Shown piece after piece: positions 16,370 through 25,064 of a stretch of 64,000 bases of DNA. The DNA lies in NCBI RefSeq assembly GCF_044359855.1, contig NZ_CP132291.1:1178001-1242000 (forward strand). The letters are read 5' to 3'. Position 1 is the stretch's first letter; every line of letters starts with the position of its first letter. A model generated the notes under the pieces. The model was not told the origin of the DNA. It made no database searches and saw nothing but the letters and a program-made list of their open reading frames with translations. The DNA is from Rummeliibacillus pycnus_A. GTDB taxonomy: Bacteria; Bacillota; Bacilli; Bacillales_A; Planococcaceae. A program made the translations under genes and the position numbers.

Positions 16370-17662
16370 ATGTCGAAACTCTTTCTCTTCGAATGTAAGA
16401 AAATTTTAAAAAAGAAAGTTACATGGATAACTTGCTTGCTATCTATCATAGCTGTGATTAGTCTTTATTTTTATAGTATGTCAGTATCTGAAAATATTAA
16501 AAGTCAAAATATTAATAAGCTTAACTATATCATTTCATCTTATAAAAAAATGATTCTTGATATAAACAGTGAAAAAGATAAGGCTGAACAAAATAAAGAC
16601 GTAGAAAATGTGAAGATGTTGTCAACTCAAATTAAAGGATTAAAGAAAAGCATTAAGAAGTATGAAACACAGAAAGAAAATTTAATAAAAGGTAATTGGC
16701 AAGAAATTTATTCAAATGAAGCGACTTCTTTAGAGGAACAATTATCTCCAGATCCCAATATATCTCCTCGCTCTATTGAAAATCAGGAAATATCAAACTT
16801 TACTATAAAAGCTACTTTTGCAGAAGTAACATGGCTACAAAAGAAAAATGTAGAACCTTTTATCCAAAAAACAGTTTATACGCCTTATGTAGCGTCAATT
16901 TATGATCATTTTACAGGTAGTGTATTAGATGAATGGAAGACTACGACGGAGCGTTACGCTACAAATGGATTGTCCTTATTATTTCTATTGATTCAACAAT
17001 ACTTCATACCGATTGTAATTTTACTCGGATGTTTTATTTTTGCGAATACCATTTCATCTGACACAAATTCTAAGAAAAAAGGGCTAAATTTTTATTTTAC
17101 CCTCCCAATCTATAAAAGAAAGTTATATTTTGCTAAATACTTAAGTGGGATAACTTTTACTATGGGCTTTGTGTTGGTCACAACGATTACTCCTCTTATA
17201 TGTAGCTTATTTTCAGGGGGAATTGGTAGTCCACACTCCCCTGTTCTAGTGTATGAAATCATTAAACCTAATCTTTTCGGCACTATAGATGATACAAAAG
17301 CTCAATTCCATTTTATTGAACTAAAGGATTATTTAAAGCAACTAATTCCTTTAGCAATAATGTTAGTACTCTTTTTATATTCTTTTTATTTCATGCTTTC
17401 CACAATAATAAGAAATTCAATCGTTTCAGTTTGTTTAGTAAGTATCATTTCTTTTGGTGCAATGAAGCTTTACCCGACAGTCTTTAACCCTTTTACTTAC
17501 ATGGATCTTCATAAAATTATAAATAGCGAACTTTCAACAACACTATTTAAGGCGTCTATAAATCTTCAAAATGGTTTATCTATCTTAGTAATAATGGGGT
17601 GTATTTCAAGCATTATTGGTTATTTCTTATTCAAAAAAGTAAATAAAAATTATTACTTTTGA
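16370..17662 (+). CDS. ABC-2 type transporter permease (second)
   Basis: Second membrane subunit, with no spacing after the first permease (stop at 16367-16369, ATG at 16370, GAGGG site inside the preceding gene). Length 430. An N-terminal span (about 15-35) is followed by a long extracytoplasmic region (about 36-195) with a Lys/Glu-rich coiled-coil-like part (residues 65-105), then six or so C-terminal spans. SNTISSDTNSKK-type loop sequence before the third span resembles bacitracin/lantibiotic-type ABC-2 permeases. Together with the ATPase it should form a heteromeric exporter. Substrate unknown. Confidence 0.8.
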   Translation: MSKLFLFECKKILKKKVTWITCLLSIIAVISLYFYSMSVSENIKSQNINKLNYIISSYKKMILDINSEKDKAEQNKDVENVKMLSTQIKGLKKSIKKYETQKENLIKGNWQEIYSNEATSLEEQLSPDPNISPRSIENQEISNFTIKATFAEVTWLQKKNVEPFIQKTVYTPYVASIYDHFTGSVLDEWKTTTERYATNGLSLLFLLIQQYFIPIVILLGCFIFANTISSDTNSKKKGLNFYFTLPIYKRKLYFAKYLSGITFTMGFVLVTTITPLICSLFSGGIGSPHSPVLVYEIIKPNLFGTIDDTKAQFHFIELKDYLKQLIPLAIMLVLFLYSFYFMLSTIIRNSIVSVCLVSIISFGAMKLYPTVFNPFTYMDLHKIINSELSTTLFKASINLQNGLSILVIMGCISSIIGYFLFKKVNKNYYF

Positions 17663-17769
17663 ATAATTTTAGATGTTATCATAGTGGATTCAGTTAATTT
17701 ATCAAGCGTGCTGATTAGGATAAAATAGGAAGAATATTCTTCTGTATTCTTACTTTCAAGGTTATCATT

Positions 17770-17965
17770 GTTCATTGATTGTAGCGGAGGATTGCTCGAC
17801 TCCCGCGGGAAATGCGTGGCACCTAAGACCCTGTACGGTAGCGTTTAAGGAACGGAGTCTAAGAACGCCACGTCCTGTGGCAACGACTCCGTGACCAACA
17901 TCCTGTTGCCCCGAAGCGGCTCAGCGCACACCTACAGGAAAGTGAACAATCCGTAGCGGGTATCA
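17770..17965. repeat. Mosaic GC-rich repeat, copy 2
   Basis: A GC-rich block in AT-rich surroundings: CGACTCCCGCGGGAAA near 17798-17812, then a module starting TAAGAACGCCACGTCCTGTG (about 17860-17920) shared in inverted orientation with the copy at 26441. It ends near AGCGGCTCAGCGCACACC. The edges carry a short inverted pair GGATTG (17789-17794) / CAATCC (17947-17952). It is non-coding and lies between the ABC exporter and the feo operon. Confidence 0.65.
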
Positions 17966-18076
17966 GTTGATCATCTATTTTTAAATAGATAAAACAGGAT
18001 AATCAACACGCATGTTAATTTAATAAATTAAATATCAATCTTTGGTCCCCTAGTTCCACTTGTATAAAAGTAAATA

Positions 18077-18118
18077 AAAAGCCTTGCTAAATAACACAGC
18101 AAGGCTTTTATTTTTTTC
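18077..18118 (+). terminator. Intrinsic terminator
   Basis: A perfect 12-bp stem AAAAGCCTTGCT (18077-18088) / AGCAAGGCTTTT (18098-18109) followed by a T-rich run. It may end transcripts from the ABC operon, 410 bases upstream, although repeat copy 2 lies between. Confidence 0.85.
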
Positions 18119-18154
18119 TAAATATATCTTATAAGTACCTATACCATATCTATT

Positions 18155-18385
18155 AGAATATTGTCTATGAAGCGGAAGATGGCGACTCCTGCGGGAAAGC
18201 GAGACAGGTGAGACCCCGCAGTGAAGACCGGTACGGGCTTCCGAGGAGGCTCAACGCTCGCCCGCGGAAAGCGCCATCTGGAGCGGTATATTAAGCAAAT
18301 ACTGGAAATGGAATATTATCCGAATTATTGAGTTGTTTATTTAGAAAATATTCGTAATTTTAACTATACATTTATGAAATTGATT
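18155..18385. repeat. Mosaic repeat, copy 3 (compact core)
   Basis: The most compact copy. TTGTCTATGAAGCGGAAG leads into the stem AGATGGCG (18177-18184), paired with CGCCATCT (18272-18279). Between them, ACTCCTGCGGGAAAGCGAGA and GAGGCTCAACGCTCGCCCGC flank a short variable centre. The right flank ends in TTATGAAATTGATT (18372-18385), the same terminal sequence as copy 1; no matching left end was found. Flanking TTATTGAGTTGTTTATTTAG also occurs inverted near 6430. Confidence 0.75.
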
Positions 18386-18439
18386 CATGTATGTTGCATA
18401 ACAAAAATAATGCTTTCTAAAAAAAATTCCCCTCTAGTA

Positions 18440-18468
18440 TCGACTATCTAATTGAGAAATGTTATCAT
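18440..18468 (+). promoter_or_regulatory. feoA promoter with overlapping Fur box
   Basis: -35 TCGACT (18440-18445), a 17-base spacer and -10 TATCAT (18463-18468). TGAGAAATGTTATCA (18453-18467) matches the Bacillus Fur consensus TGATAATNATTATCA at 11 of 14 defined positions and covers the spacer and -10, where a repressor would block polymerase. Confidence 0.6.
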
Positions 18469-18510
18469 AAGAATCGAAAAGTAATATCCTTTCCTGTTGG
18501 AGGAATTCAA

Positions 18511-18738
18511 ATGTCACTTAATGAGTTAGAACTTGGAAAAAAAGCGGTAATTATTAATCTGTCTAATTTAAATAGATATGTAAAACGAAGATTGTTAGAT
18601 TTTGGAATTTTAGAAGGTGAAGAAATAGTGCTAAAAAATCGTATGCCATTTCATGGTCCTTTTATGCTTGAGCATAATGGGCAAATTTTGGGAATTCGTT
18701 TTAAAGAAGCAACATTAATCGAGATTAAACCATCATGA
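18511..18738 (+). CDS. feoA: Ferrous iron transport protein A (FeoA)
   Basis: Small cytoplasmic SH3-like protein that supports FeoB-mediated Fe2+ uptake. Its 75 residues show the FeoA hallmarks: a basic helix YVKRRLLDFGILEGEEI and the strand pair FKEATLIEI at the end. It has a TTGGAGG ribosome site. Its stop overlaps the feoB start by four bases (ATGA at 18735-18738), so translation is coupled. Confidence 0.92.
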   Translation: MSLNELELGKKAVIINLSNLNRYVKRRLLDFGILEGEEIVLKNRMPFHGPFMLEHNGQILGIRFKEATLIEIKPS

Positions 18739-20747
18739 TAAATATTGCATTAGTCGGAAACCCAAATACAGGAAAAACCTCACTATTTAATTATCTAACT
18801 GGTTCATATGAATTTGTTGGCAACTGGAGCGGAGTTACAGTTGAAAAGAAAGTTGGCACCTTAAAAAATAAAACTGGACATCTCATTGATCTTCCAGGTA
18901 TTTATACTTTAAGCCCATTATCAAAAGATGAAAGTGTTGTTTCAAACTATTTTATTTCTGAATCCTTTAATGGCATTGTAAATATAGTTGATGCATCCCA
19001 ATTAGAACGTAATTTAATTTTGACGATTCAACTCCTTGAATATGGAAAACCAATTGTGATTGGCTTGAACATGTCAGACGTTGCAAAACAAAGAGGAATT
19101 TCATTAAATGAAGAAAAACTTTCAAAAGAATTGAAAGTACCTGTCATTTCGATAGTTGCTCGTTCCGGTAAGGGCTGTAACATAATGATGGATCAAATTT
19201 CAACTATCGAAACAAAGGATCAACAACCTCTTAAACTTGATTATGGTGAAATTTTGGAAAATGGGATTGACGAGTTTTTTTATCTAATTCCATCACAAAC
19301 AGTCCAAAACCTTCCACTTCGATGGCTCGCATTGCAATTCTTTGAAGGTAATCAAATCGTACGGAGCTATTTAAATACGCTTACTTCTAGCGATAAATTG
19401 GATGAACTATTTGAAAAAGTAGAAAATCAAGTAAAGAATTCTAGCAATATAAAAAGTCTATCACAATGGATCTATAGCGTTAGAAAGGATTATATTTCTT
19501 CTATTTTAGATCAATCTCTAGAAAAAGAACGTACAAATCAAGTTCCGTTATCTGATCGAATAGATGCGATTGTTACAAATAAACTTTTTGGAATTCCAAT
19601 CTTTCTAATATGTATGTTGTTTATGTTTAAACTAACATTTGATTGGTTAGGAACTCCGCTTTCAGATTCACTAGATTATTTTATATCAGGTCCATTAACT
19701 TCGTGGATTTCCACATTACTTCAAAGTTTAGGGACTTCTAATTTTATTCAGTCATTAGTATTAGATGGAATTGTAGCTGGTGTCGGTGGAGTAATCGTGT
19801 TTATACCGCAAATTTTCATTTTATTTTTCTTCATTTCATTTCTTGAAGATTCCGGGTATATGGCACGTGCAGCACTTGTGATGGATAAGTTAATGGAATC
19901 AGTTGGACTAAACGGTAAGGCTTTTATTCCAATGATTATCGGCTTTGGCTGTAATGTCCCAGGTGTTATGGCAGCAAGAACAATTGAACAGCCGAAAGAG
20001 CGATTAATCACCATTCTGTTAACTCCTTTAATGTCGTGTTCAGCAAGATTACCTGTTTACGCATTATTTGTAGGAGCTTTTTTTGCTAAATATCAAACGA
20101 TGATTGTGTTTTTCCTCTATGTATTAGGAATTGTTTTAGCACTTCTTATGGCTAAAATATTCTCTAAAATATTACTAAAAAACGAAACATCTATATTTGT
20201 TGTAGAATTACCACCTTATCGAATCCCACAAACAAAGACATTACTTCGTAGCACTTGGGATAAAGGAAAAGGATTTATCCGTAAAGCTGGTACCTTCATA
20301 TTCGGTGGTTCTGTAATCATTTGGTTACTATCTTATGCGGGCCCGAATGGACTAGGCGTAGAGATGGATGATAGTTTTCTTGCTATAATTGGTGGATTAT
20401 TTGCACCTATACTTGCACCACTAGGATTTGGTACTTGGCAAGCAGGGGCATCTCTGTTAACTGGATTTTTGGCAAAAGAAGTAGTTGTATCAAGTATGAA
20501 CATTATTTATCATGCACCGAACATGGATAGTCTACAAGCCTTATTAACACAGGCTTATACACCACTTTCTGCATTCTCTTTTATTGTATTCATACTGTTG
20601 TATATACCTTGTTTGGCTACTGTTGGTACGATCAAAAAAGAAACAGGTTCGACAAAGTGGACATACTTTTCAATTATTTACGCATTGATACTAGCCTATA
20701 TTATTACACTGATCATTTACCAATGCGGTAAGTTGTTAGGATTCTAA
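18735..20747 (+). CDS. feoB: Ferrous iron transporter FeoB
   Basis: Cytoplasmic-membrane Fe2+ importer with an N-terminal G domain. GNPNTGKT (8-15), switch region NWSGVTVEK, DLPG (52-55) and NMSD (112-115) are the G1, G2, G3 and G4 motifs. A helical GDI-like domain follows to about 270. The membrane domain (about 285-665) contains the two Gate repeats. The first has GYMARAALVMD and GFGCNVPGVMAARTI with the conserved Cys; the second is around LTGFLAKEVVVSSM. Length 670 is normal. Cotranscribed with feoA and the Cys-rich gene behind it, under the Fur-like promoter. This supplies iron in reducing conditions. Confidence 0.97.
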   Translation: MINIALVGNPNTGKTSLFNYLTGSYEFVGNWSGVTVEKKVGTLKNKTGHLIDLPGIYTLSPLSKDESVVSNYFISESFNGIVNIVDASQLERNLILTIQLLEYGKPIVIGLNMSDVAKQRGISLNEEKLSKELKVPVISIVARSGKGCNIMMDQISTIETKDQQPLKLDYGEILENGIDEFFYLIPSQTVQNLPLRWLALQFFEGNQIVRSYLNTLTSSDKLDELFEKVENQVKNSSNIKSLSQWIYSVRKDYISSILDQSLEKERTNQVPLSDRIDAIVTNKLFGIPIFLICMLFMFKLTFDWLGTPLSDSLDYFISGPLTSWISTLLQSLGTSNFIQSLVLDGIVAGVGGVIVFIPQIFILFFFISFLEDSGYMARAALVMDKLMESVGLNGKAFIPMIIGFGCNVPGVMAARTIEQPKERLITILLTPLMSCSARLPVYALFVGAFFAKYQTMIVFFLYVLGIVLALLMAKIFSKILLKNETSIFVVELPPYRIPQTKTLLRSTWDKGKGFIRKAGTFIFGGSVIIWLLSYAGPNGLGVEMDDSFLAIIGGLFAPILAPLGFGTWQAGASLLTGFLAKEVVVSSMNIIYHAPNMDSLQALLTQAYTPLSAFSFIVFILLYIPCLATVGTIKKETGSTKWTYFSIIYALILAYIITLIIYQCGKLLGF

Positions 20748-20766
20748 CTGAAAGGAAGCGGGACAA

Positions 20767-20955
20767 ATGATTGCCAGTTTTATAATAGGTATTATCATTT
20801 TTGGATATGCCGGTTGGACAATTTACCGTCATGTTCAAAAAAGTAAAGAAGGTAAATGTGGAGCTTGTGAATTGAAAAATAATTGTAAAAGTGGTTGTGA
20901 TATCAGCGCATTGCAATCTAATTCTAAAAACCATTTTGAATCATTAAATAAATAA
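20767..20955 (+). CDS. FeoB-associated Cys-rich membrane protein
   Basis: A 62-residue protein with one N-terminal membrane span (about 3-22) and a short cytoplasmic tail carrying C31, C34, C40 and C44 (CGAC then C...C), as in the FeoB-associated Cys-rich family that often replaces FeoC in Firmicutes. It starts 20 bases after feoB with an AAAGGAAG site. A role in FeoB function or redox sensing is inferred from family and position only. Confidence 0.88.
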   Translation: MIASFIIGIIIFGYAGWTIYRHVQKSKEGKCGACELKNNCKSGCDISALQSNSKNHFESLNK

Positions 20956-20966
20956 TTATTAAAATC

Positions 20967-21006
20967 AAAGCTCCCCTCTTCTATTTCGGAAGAGGGGAGC
21001 TTTTTG
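20967..21006. terminator. Terminator between feo operon and iclR-type gene
   Basis: A perfect 14-bp GC-rich stem (20967-20980 with 20990-21004 region) followed by TTTTT on the plus strand. It has AAA upstream of the left arm, so it may also work for the minus strand, ending the IclR-gene transcript. Confidence 0.92.
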
Positions 21007-21060
21007 CTATTACTTTTATTAATCTGATAAGAAAATTGTATTCGGTAGAAGTATCAGTTT

Positions 21061-21834
21061 TTAATAAAGTTGTGATTCAATTGCTTTCGATGCCGCAAGT
21101 ACACTTTCTGTTAGTTGCGTTTTATCATAATCATCGTTTCTTACAACTGGAATAACAATAGTAATGGAAGCTACTGGTCGACCATCAGCTAATCGAATAG
21201 GGGCACTAACAGAAAATGCACCTTTTACTCGTTCACTATTGCTGATCGCATAACCTTGTTGGCGAATTTCCAGTAAATTCATCCTTAACTGTTCCTTGGA
21301 AATAATCGTATTTTCCGTTATTTCAATTAAATCAACTTCCTCTAAATATTGTTCAAACTCTTCTATAGGTAAAAAAGCAAGCAAACTTTTTGAAGAAGCA
21401 CCAGCATAAAGTGGAGATGAATCCCCTACATAAGTTTTTGTGCTTAAGGTAAATGTACTTTCAAAATTTAATATACATCTACGCTCGTTTCCATCAATTA
21501 CATTTAGAGATACACTCTCACCCGTTGATTCATTTAATTTGCTTAATATTGGTTTTGCTACTGTTAATAAGCTTGATTCTTCTTCTACAAGTCTTCCTAG
21601 AAAAAGTAAGGATAATCCCAATTGATATTGTTTCGTTCTTTCATCCTTATGAAGAAATCCTTCACATACTAGTGTAGTAAGGAATCGTTGTAGACTGGAT
21701 ATCGCAATACCTGTTTTTTTATGCAGTTCAGTCAATGAAAGCTGTGGCTCTTCTTTACTAAAAGCATTTAATACTTTAATAGCCTTCTGTACAGACTGCA
21801 TGGTGTAGTTATTGCTATTATTTTCTTTGTTCAT
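21061..21834 (-). CDS. IclR-family transcriptional regulator
   Basis: DNA-binding regulator of 257 residues. The N-terminal winged helix (about 12-75) contains LSLTELHKKTGIAISSLQRF, and the C-terminal IclR effector domain covers about 85-255 (ESVSLNVIDGNERRCI; GYAISNSERVKGAFSVSAPI). Such proteins bind small carboxylic acids and control nearby catabolic genes. It is the last gene of the run acd-acd-ech-CoA transferase-iclR and is separated from the CoA transferase by only 76 bases. Regulation of this cluster, possibly with feedback, is the likely role. The ATG follows GGTGG. Confidence 0.88.
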   Translation of the reverse strand: MNKENNSNNYTMQSVQKAIKVLNAFSKEEPQLSLTELHKKTGIAISSLQRFLTTLVCEGFLHKDERTKQYQLGLSLLFLGRLVEEESSLLTVAKPILSKLNESTGESVSLNVIDGNERRCILNFESTFTLSTKTYVGDSSPLYAGASSKSLLAFLPIEEFEQYLEEVDLIEITENTIISKEQLRMNLLEIRQQGYAISNSERVKGAFSVSAPIRLADGRPVASITIVIPVVRNDDYDKTQLTESVLAASKAIESQLY

Positions 21835-21910
21835 CCAACCACCGGCTCTCTATCTTTTATCTTCTCTTACTATATCAGAGTTATTCGATGATTAGTTAAA
21901 TAATAAAAGA

Positions 21911-23068
21911 TTATCCATTTTTACTCTCTGAAGTTAAAGGTAAGAATTGATTGGTATGTTCACCAAGAATCGGCGGTGCTAATTTATAGTCAATGTTTAA
22001 ACCTGAAAATTGCATAGGATTCTTGATAAATTTCACTTTCCCATACTGTGGATGTTCAATCTCTCCAATCATATCCCGTGCAACGAGTTGAGGCTGTTCT
22101 AAAGCTTCTGCAATTGTATTTACGCGACCACCTGGAATTTTAAAGTTTTGTAATTGTTCAATCCACTCATCTCTCGTTTTTTGAAGTAGGATTTCTGCTA
22201 TTTTTTCTACTAGCTCCCTTTCATTCTCTTTCCTTTTCGTATTTGTTTTGAAACGCTCATCTTGAGCCCATTGTTCTCTGTCAATCATCTTACAAAACTT
22301 TTCAAATTGACGATCATTTCCGACACAGACCATTAAAGGACCATCTGAACATTGAAATACTTGATAGGGTGCAACATTATTATGGCTATTTCCAAGCCTT
22401 TTCGAAATTGTTCCTCCGTTTAAATAACTACTTGCGACATTCGCCAAGTTGCTAATTTGTACATCTAATAAGGATAAATCAATACATTGGCCCTCATTTG
22501 TAATATCACGCATTCGTAATGCAGCTAAAATACTGATAGCTACATAATGTGATGTCAAAATGTCAGCAATCGGTATGCCTACTTTTGTTGGATCCCCATC
22601 TATTGCACCAGTTACATCCATTAATCCACTCATTGCCTGAATAACTGGATCAAAACCCGGTTCAGTAGCCAATGGACCAGTATGACCAAATCCAGTAACC
22701 GAGCAATAAATGATTCTCGGATTTATTTTCTTACAGTCCTCATATCCTAAGCCCATTCTTTCCATATCGCCTGTTTTGAAATTTTCAAGAATGATATCTG
22801 CATCTAACAGTAACTCTTTAAAAACTTGACGATCATTTTCTTCTTTCAAATTTAATATGATTGACTTTTTGTTTCTATTCGCACAAAGATAGTACGTACT
22901 TTGGTCATTCGTAAACGGTCCCCAATCACGCGTACTATCCATACCATTTGGATGCTCCACACGAATGACTTCTGCTCCTAAATCTGCCAAGATCATTGAT
23001 CCTGCTGGTGCTGCATAGACACGAGATAAGTCTAAAATACGTACATCTTCTAATGGCTGTTTCATCAT
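21911..23068 (-). CDS. Class III CoA-transferase (CaiB/BaiF/Frc family)
   Basis: Moves CoA between carboxylic acids through an aspartyl-CoA thioester intermediate. D169 (GIPIADILTS) is in the position of the catalytic Asp of formyl-CoA transferase. The N-terminus LEDVRILDLSRVYAAPAGSM and the motif GAEVIRVEHP are typical. Length 385 is normal. The start is ambiguous between adjacent ATGs at 23068 and 23065; AGGTGAT lies just upstream. Next to an acyl-CoA ligase, two dehydrogenases and a crotonase, it probably activates the pathway substrate or recycles CoA from a product. The acid involved cannot be named. Confidence 0.9.
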   Translation of the reverse strand: MMKQPLEDVRILDLSRVYAAPAGSMILADLGAEVIRVEHPNGMDSTRDWGPFTNDQSTYYLCANRNKKSIILNLKEENDRQVFKELLLDADIILENFKTGDMERMGLGYEDCKKINPRIIYCSVTGFGHTGPLATEPGFDPVIQAMSGLMDVTGAIDGDPTKVGIPIADILTSHYVAISILAALRMRDITNEGQCIDLSLLDVQISNLANVASSYLNGGTISKRLGNSHNNVAPYQVFQCSDGPLMVCVGNDRQFEKFCKMIDREQWAQDERFKTNTKRKENERELVEKIAEILLQKTRDEWIEQLQNFKIPGGRVNTIAEALEQPQLVARDMIGEIEHPQYGKVKFIKNPMQFSGLNIDYKLAPPILGEHTNQFLPLTSESKNG

Positions 23069-23174
23069 TTATCACCTACTCTCATTGATTTTTCTGTAGC
23101 TCTCTTATTGTCAATACAAGCTGCTTCCGCATTCTAATAACATAGAGCGTAGACGAAAATAACGCCTCTATGAA

Positions 23175-23984
23175 TTACTTATTGAATACCGATTTTCTCT
23201 TTTCAACCACTGCTTTTACGCCTTCTTTGTAATCAGGTAATTCTGTCACTAGCCCCATTTTCGATGAAATATAATCTAAGGACGAACGTAAACTCATAGA
23301 TTGACTTTGGTACACAGCTCGTTTAGTGAGTTGGATGACTGTTGCTGGTCCATTTGCTAATTTCGTTGCATATTCAAGTGTATATTGTTCAAGCTCGTGA
23401 TCTGGAACGACAAAAGTAACAAGCCCTTTCTCTTTTGCTTCATGAGCAGTTAATACTCGTGCAGTCCAAAGCATATCTAATGCTTGATCAATTCCAACAA
23501 GTTTCGGTAGAAAATAGGCACCACCATCACCAGGGACAATGCCAACGTTAACGTAACTTTCTGATAATTTAGTAGTCTCTGCAACAATTCGAATATCACA
23601 CATTAAAGCCATATCTAATCCTGCTCCAAAGGCAAAACCATGAACTTGTGCAATCACTGGCTTATCGATTTCTTCTAGTAATAAGGGCACACGCTGAATT
23701 TTCTTCCATAAAGAATTTTTTCGTGCAAGTGCTGTTGATGTTACATCATCAGAACTTTCAAAGAAGCCCTTATCAGCCCCCATCGCCTTAATATCGCCAC
23801 CTGCACAGAAGCATTTACCATTCCCTTTTACGATTAAAACCCGGATATCATCCGAATCGCGAACAGTTTCCAATGCGTGAATCCAATTTAATATCATTTC
23901 CTCACTAAAAGCATTCATGCTGTTAGGACGGTTTAAAGTGATTGTGGCAATATGATCCTGGACATCAAATAATAAGTCAGTCAT
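23175..23984 (-). CDS. Crotonase-family enzyme with unusual active-site residues
   Basis: Enoyl-CoA hydratase/isomerase superfamily, 269 residues. The oxyanion-hole segments CFCAGGDIKAMG (58-69) and QVHGFAFGAGLDMALMCD (113-130) are well preserved, so acyl-CoA binding is expected. Aligning without gaps to classical hydratase (GGGCE...QPE) puts D124 and Y144 where the two catalytic glutamates should be. The following motif is VGIVPGDGG. It may therefore be a hydrolase, isomerase or C-C bond-cleaving member rather than a plain hydratase. It lies 12 bases after the second dehydrogenase in the same operon. Fold assignment is firm; the reaction is open. Confidence 0.85.
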   Translation of the reverse strand: MTDLLFDVQDHIATITLNRPNSMNAFSEEMILNWIHALETVRDSDDIRVLIVKGNGKCFCAGGDIKAMGADKGFFESSDDVTSTALARKNSLWKKIQRVPLLLEEIDKPVIAQVHGFAFGAGLDMALMCDIRIVAETTKLSESYVNVGIVPGDGGAYFLPKLVGIDQALDMLWTARVLTAHEAKEKGLVTFVVPDHELEQYTLEYATKLANGPATVIQLTKRAVYQSQSMSLRSSLDYISSKMGLVTELPDYKEGVKAVVEKRKSVFNK

Positions 23985-23996
23985 CTATAATCCCCC

Positions 23997-25064
23997 TTAA
24001 TATGTTTGGTAAACTTTCTTCGCAATTGTTAAACTCTCCCAAAGACTTTCATCTGATTGGAGTAGTTCTTTTGCCAAAATTTCACTCCACTCTGATTGAG
24101 GAACACCTTCATCGCGGTAAGACCATAGTCGTCGCGTATATTGATGTAAATTATGTTCATGCGTAACACCGATTGCCCCATGAACTTGATGTGCTGAAGT
24201 AGAAACAGTTTTAGTCGCTTCATCTATACGAATTCTTGTAAGAATTACTTCATTTTGATGACGATTTTCTACTAACGCTGCAATCATATTATCTACAGCT
24301 GATCTAATAATTACAGTTTCACCAGCTAACAATGCTAGATGTTGTTGTACAAGCTGGAAGCGATGAATTGGACGTCCAAATTGCTCTCGTTCTTTCGTGT
24401 ACTGTACCGTTAAATCATTAATTTTTTCAATTATACCTGCCATCAAGGCAACCTTCGTAGCTGTTTCAACATGCATAATAGTTTGCAATTGTTCTGGTGT
24501 AAGGGCTACAACGCTTTTGTGTAATACTTTTACATTTTCAAGTATTATTGTATCTCTGGGTTCGCAAGATAGATTTATATTTTGTTCTAAAATCGTATCT
24601 GCTAGGGCAACTTTTACTAGATATTCGCCTTCTTCCCCTTTTGCAATTGCGACAAGCTCATCAGCATGTCGAGCCCAAGGGACATTCGTCAATGTACCTC
24701 TTACCGTTTGATCGCCTGTGAAAACTAATTTCTCATTGGTATTTACTGTATACGTTACTTTTCGATCTGTTACAGGAAGTTTAACAAGCTCCAATAAAAA
24801 GTTGGCAAATGTATATTCAACAAATGGAATTGGAACAGCATATTTTCCAACTAGACGGTAAATGTTCAGTAGATCTTCTAAATCCCCATCTGCACCACCT
24901 GCATCTTCAGATATAGCAATGCCCAACATTCCATTTTCATTTAATATAGACCATACGTTTTCTGCCCATTTTCCTTCCTCAACGAGGTCAACAGTTTCTT
25001 TCTGTACATGGTCTTTAAAAATTTTCTCTACTACATCGATCAACATATCTTTAATTTCACTCAT
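23997..25064 (-). CDS. Acyl-CoA dehydrogenase family protein, second of a pair
   Basis: FAD-dependent dehydrogenase fold, 355 residues. The C-terminal domain is recognisable: REQFGRPIHRFQLVQQHLA and HQVHGAIGVTHEHNLH followed by YTRRLW. The middle domain is divergent and short; I do not see the LSEPNAGSD-type FAD/substrate block that its partner has. Its ATG overlaps the stop of the first dehydrogenase by four bases (25061-25064), a sign of coupled, stoichiometric synthesis. Such paired, unequal dehydrogenases form alpha2beta2 heterotetramers in actinobacterial steroid side-chain degradation, and I infer the same arrangement here. Substrate unknown. Confidence 0.85.
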   Translation of the reverse strand: MSEIKDMLIDVVEKIFKDHVQKETVDLVEEGKWAENVWSILNENGMLGIAISEDAGGADGDLEDLLNIYRLVGKYAVPIPFVEYTFANFLLELVKLPVTDRKVTYTVNTNEKLVFTGDQTVRGTLTNVPWARHADELVAIAKGEEGEYLVKVALADTILEQNINLSCEPRDTIILENVKVLHKSVVALTPEQLQTIMHVETATKVALMAGIIEKINDLTVQYTKEREQFGRPIHRFQLVQQHLALLAGETVIIRSAVDNMIAALVENRHQNEVILTRIRIDEATKTVSTSAHQVHGAIGVTHEHNLHQYTRRLWSYRDEGVPQSEWSEILAKELLQSDESLWESLTIAKKVYQTY

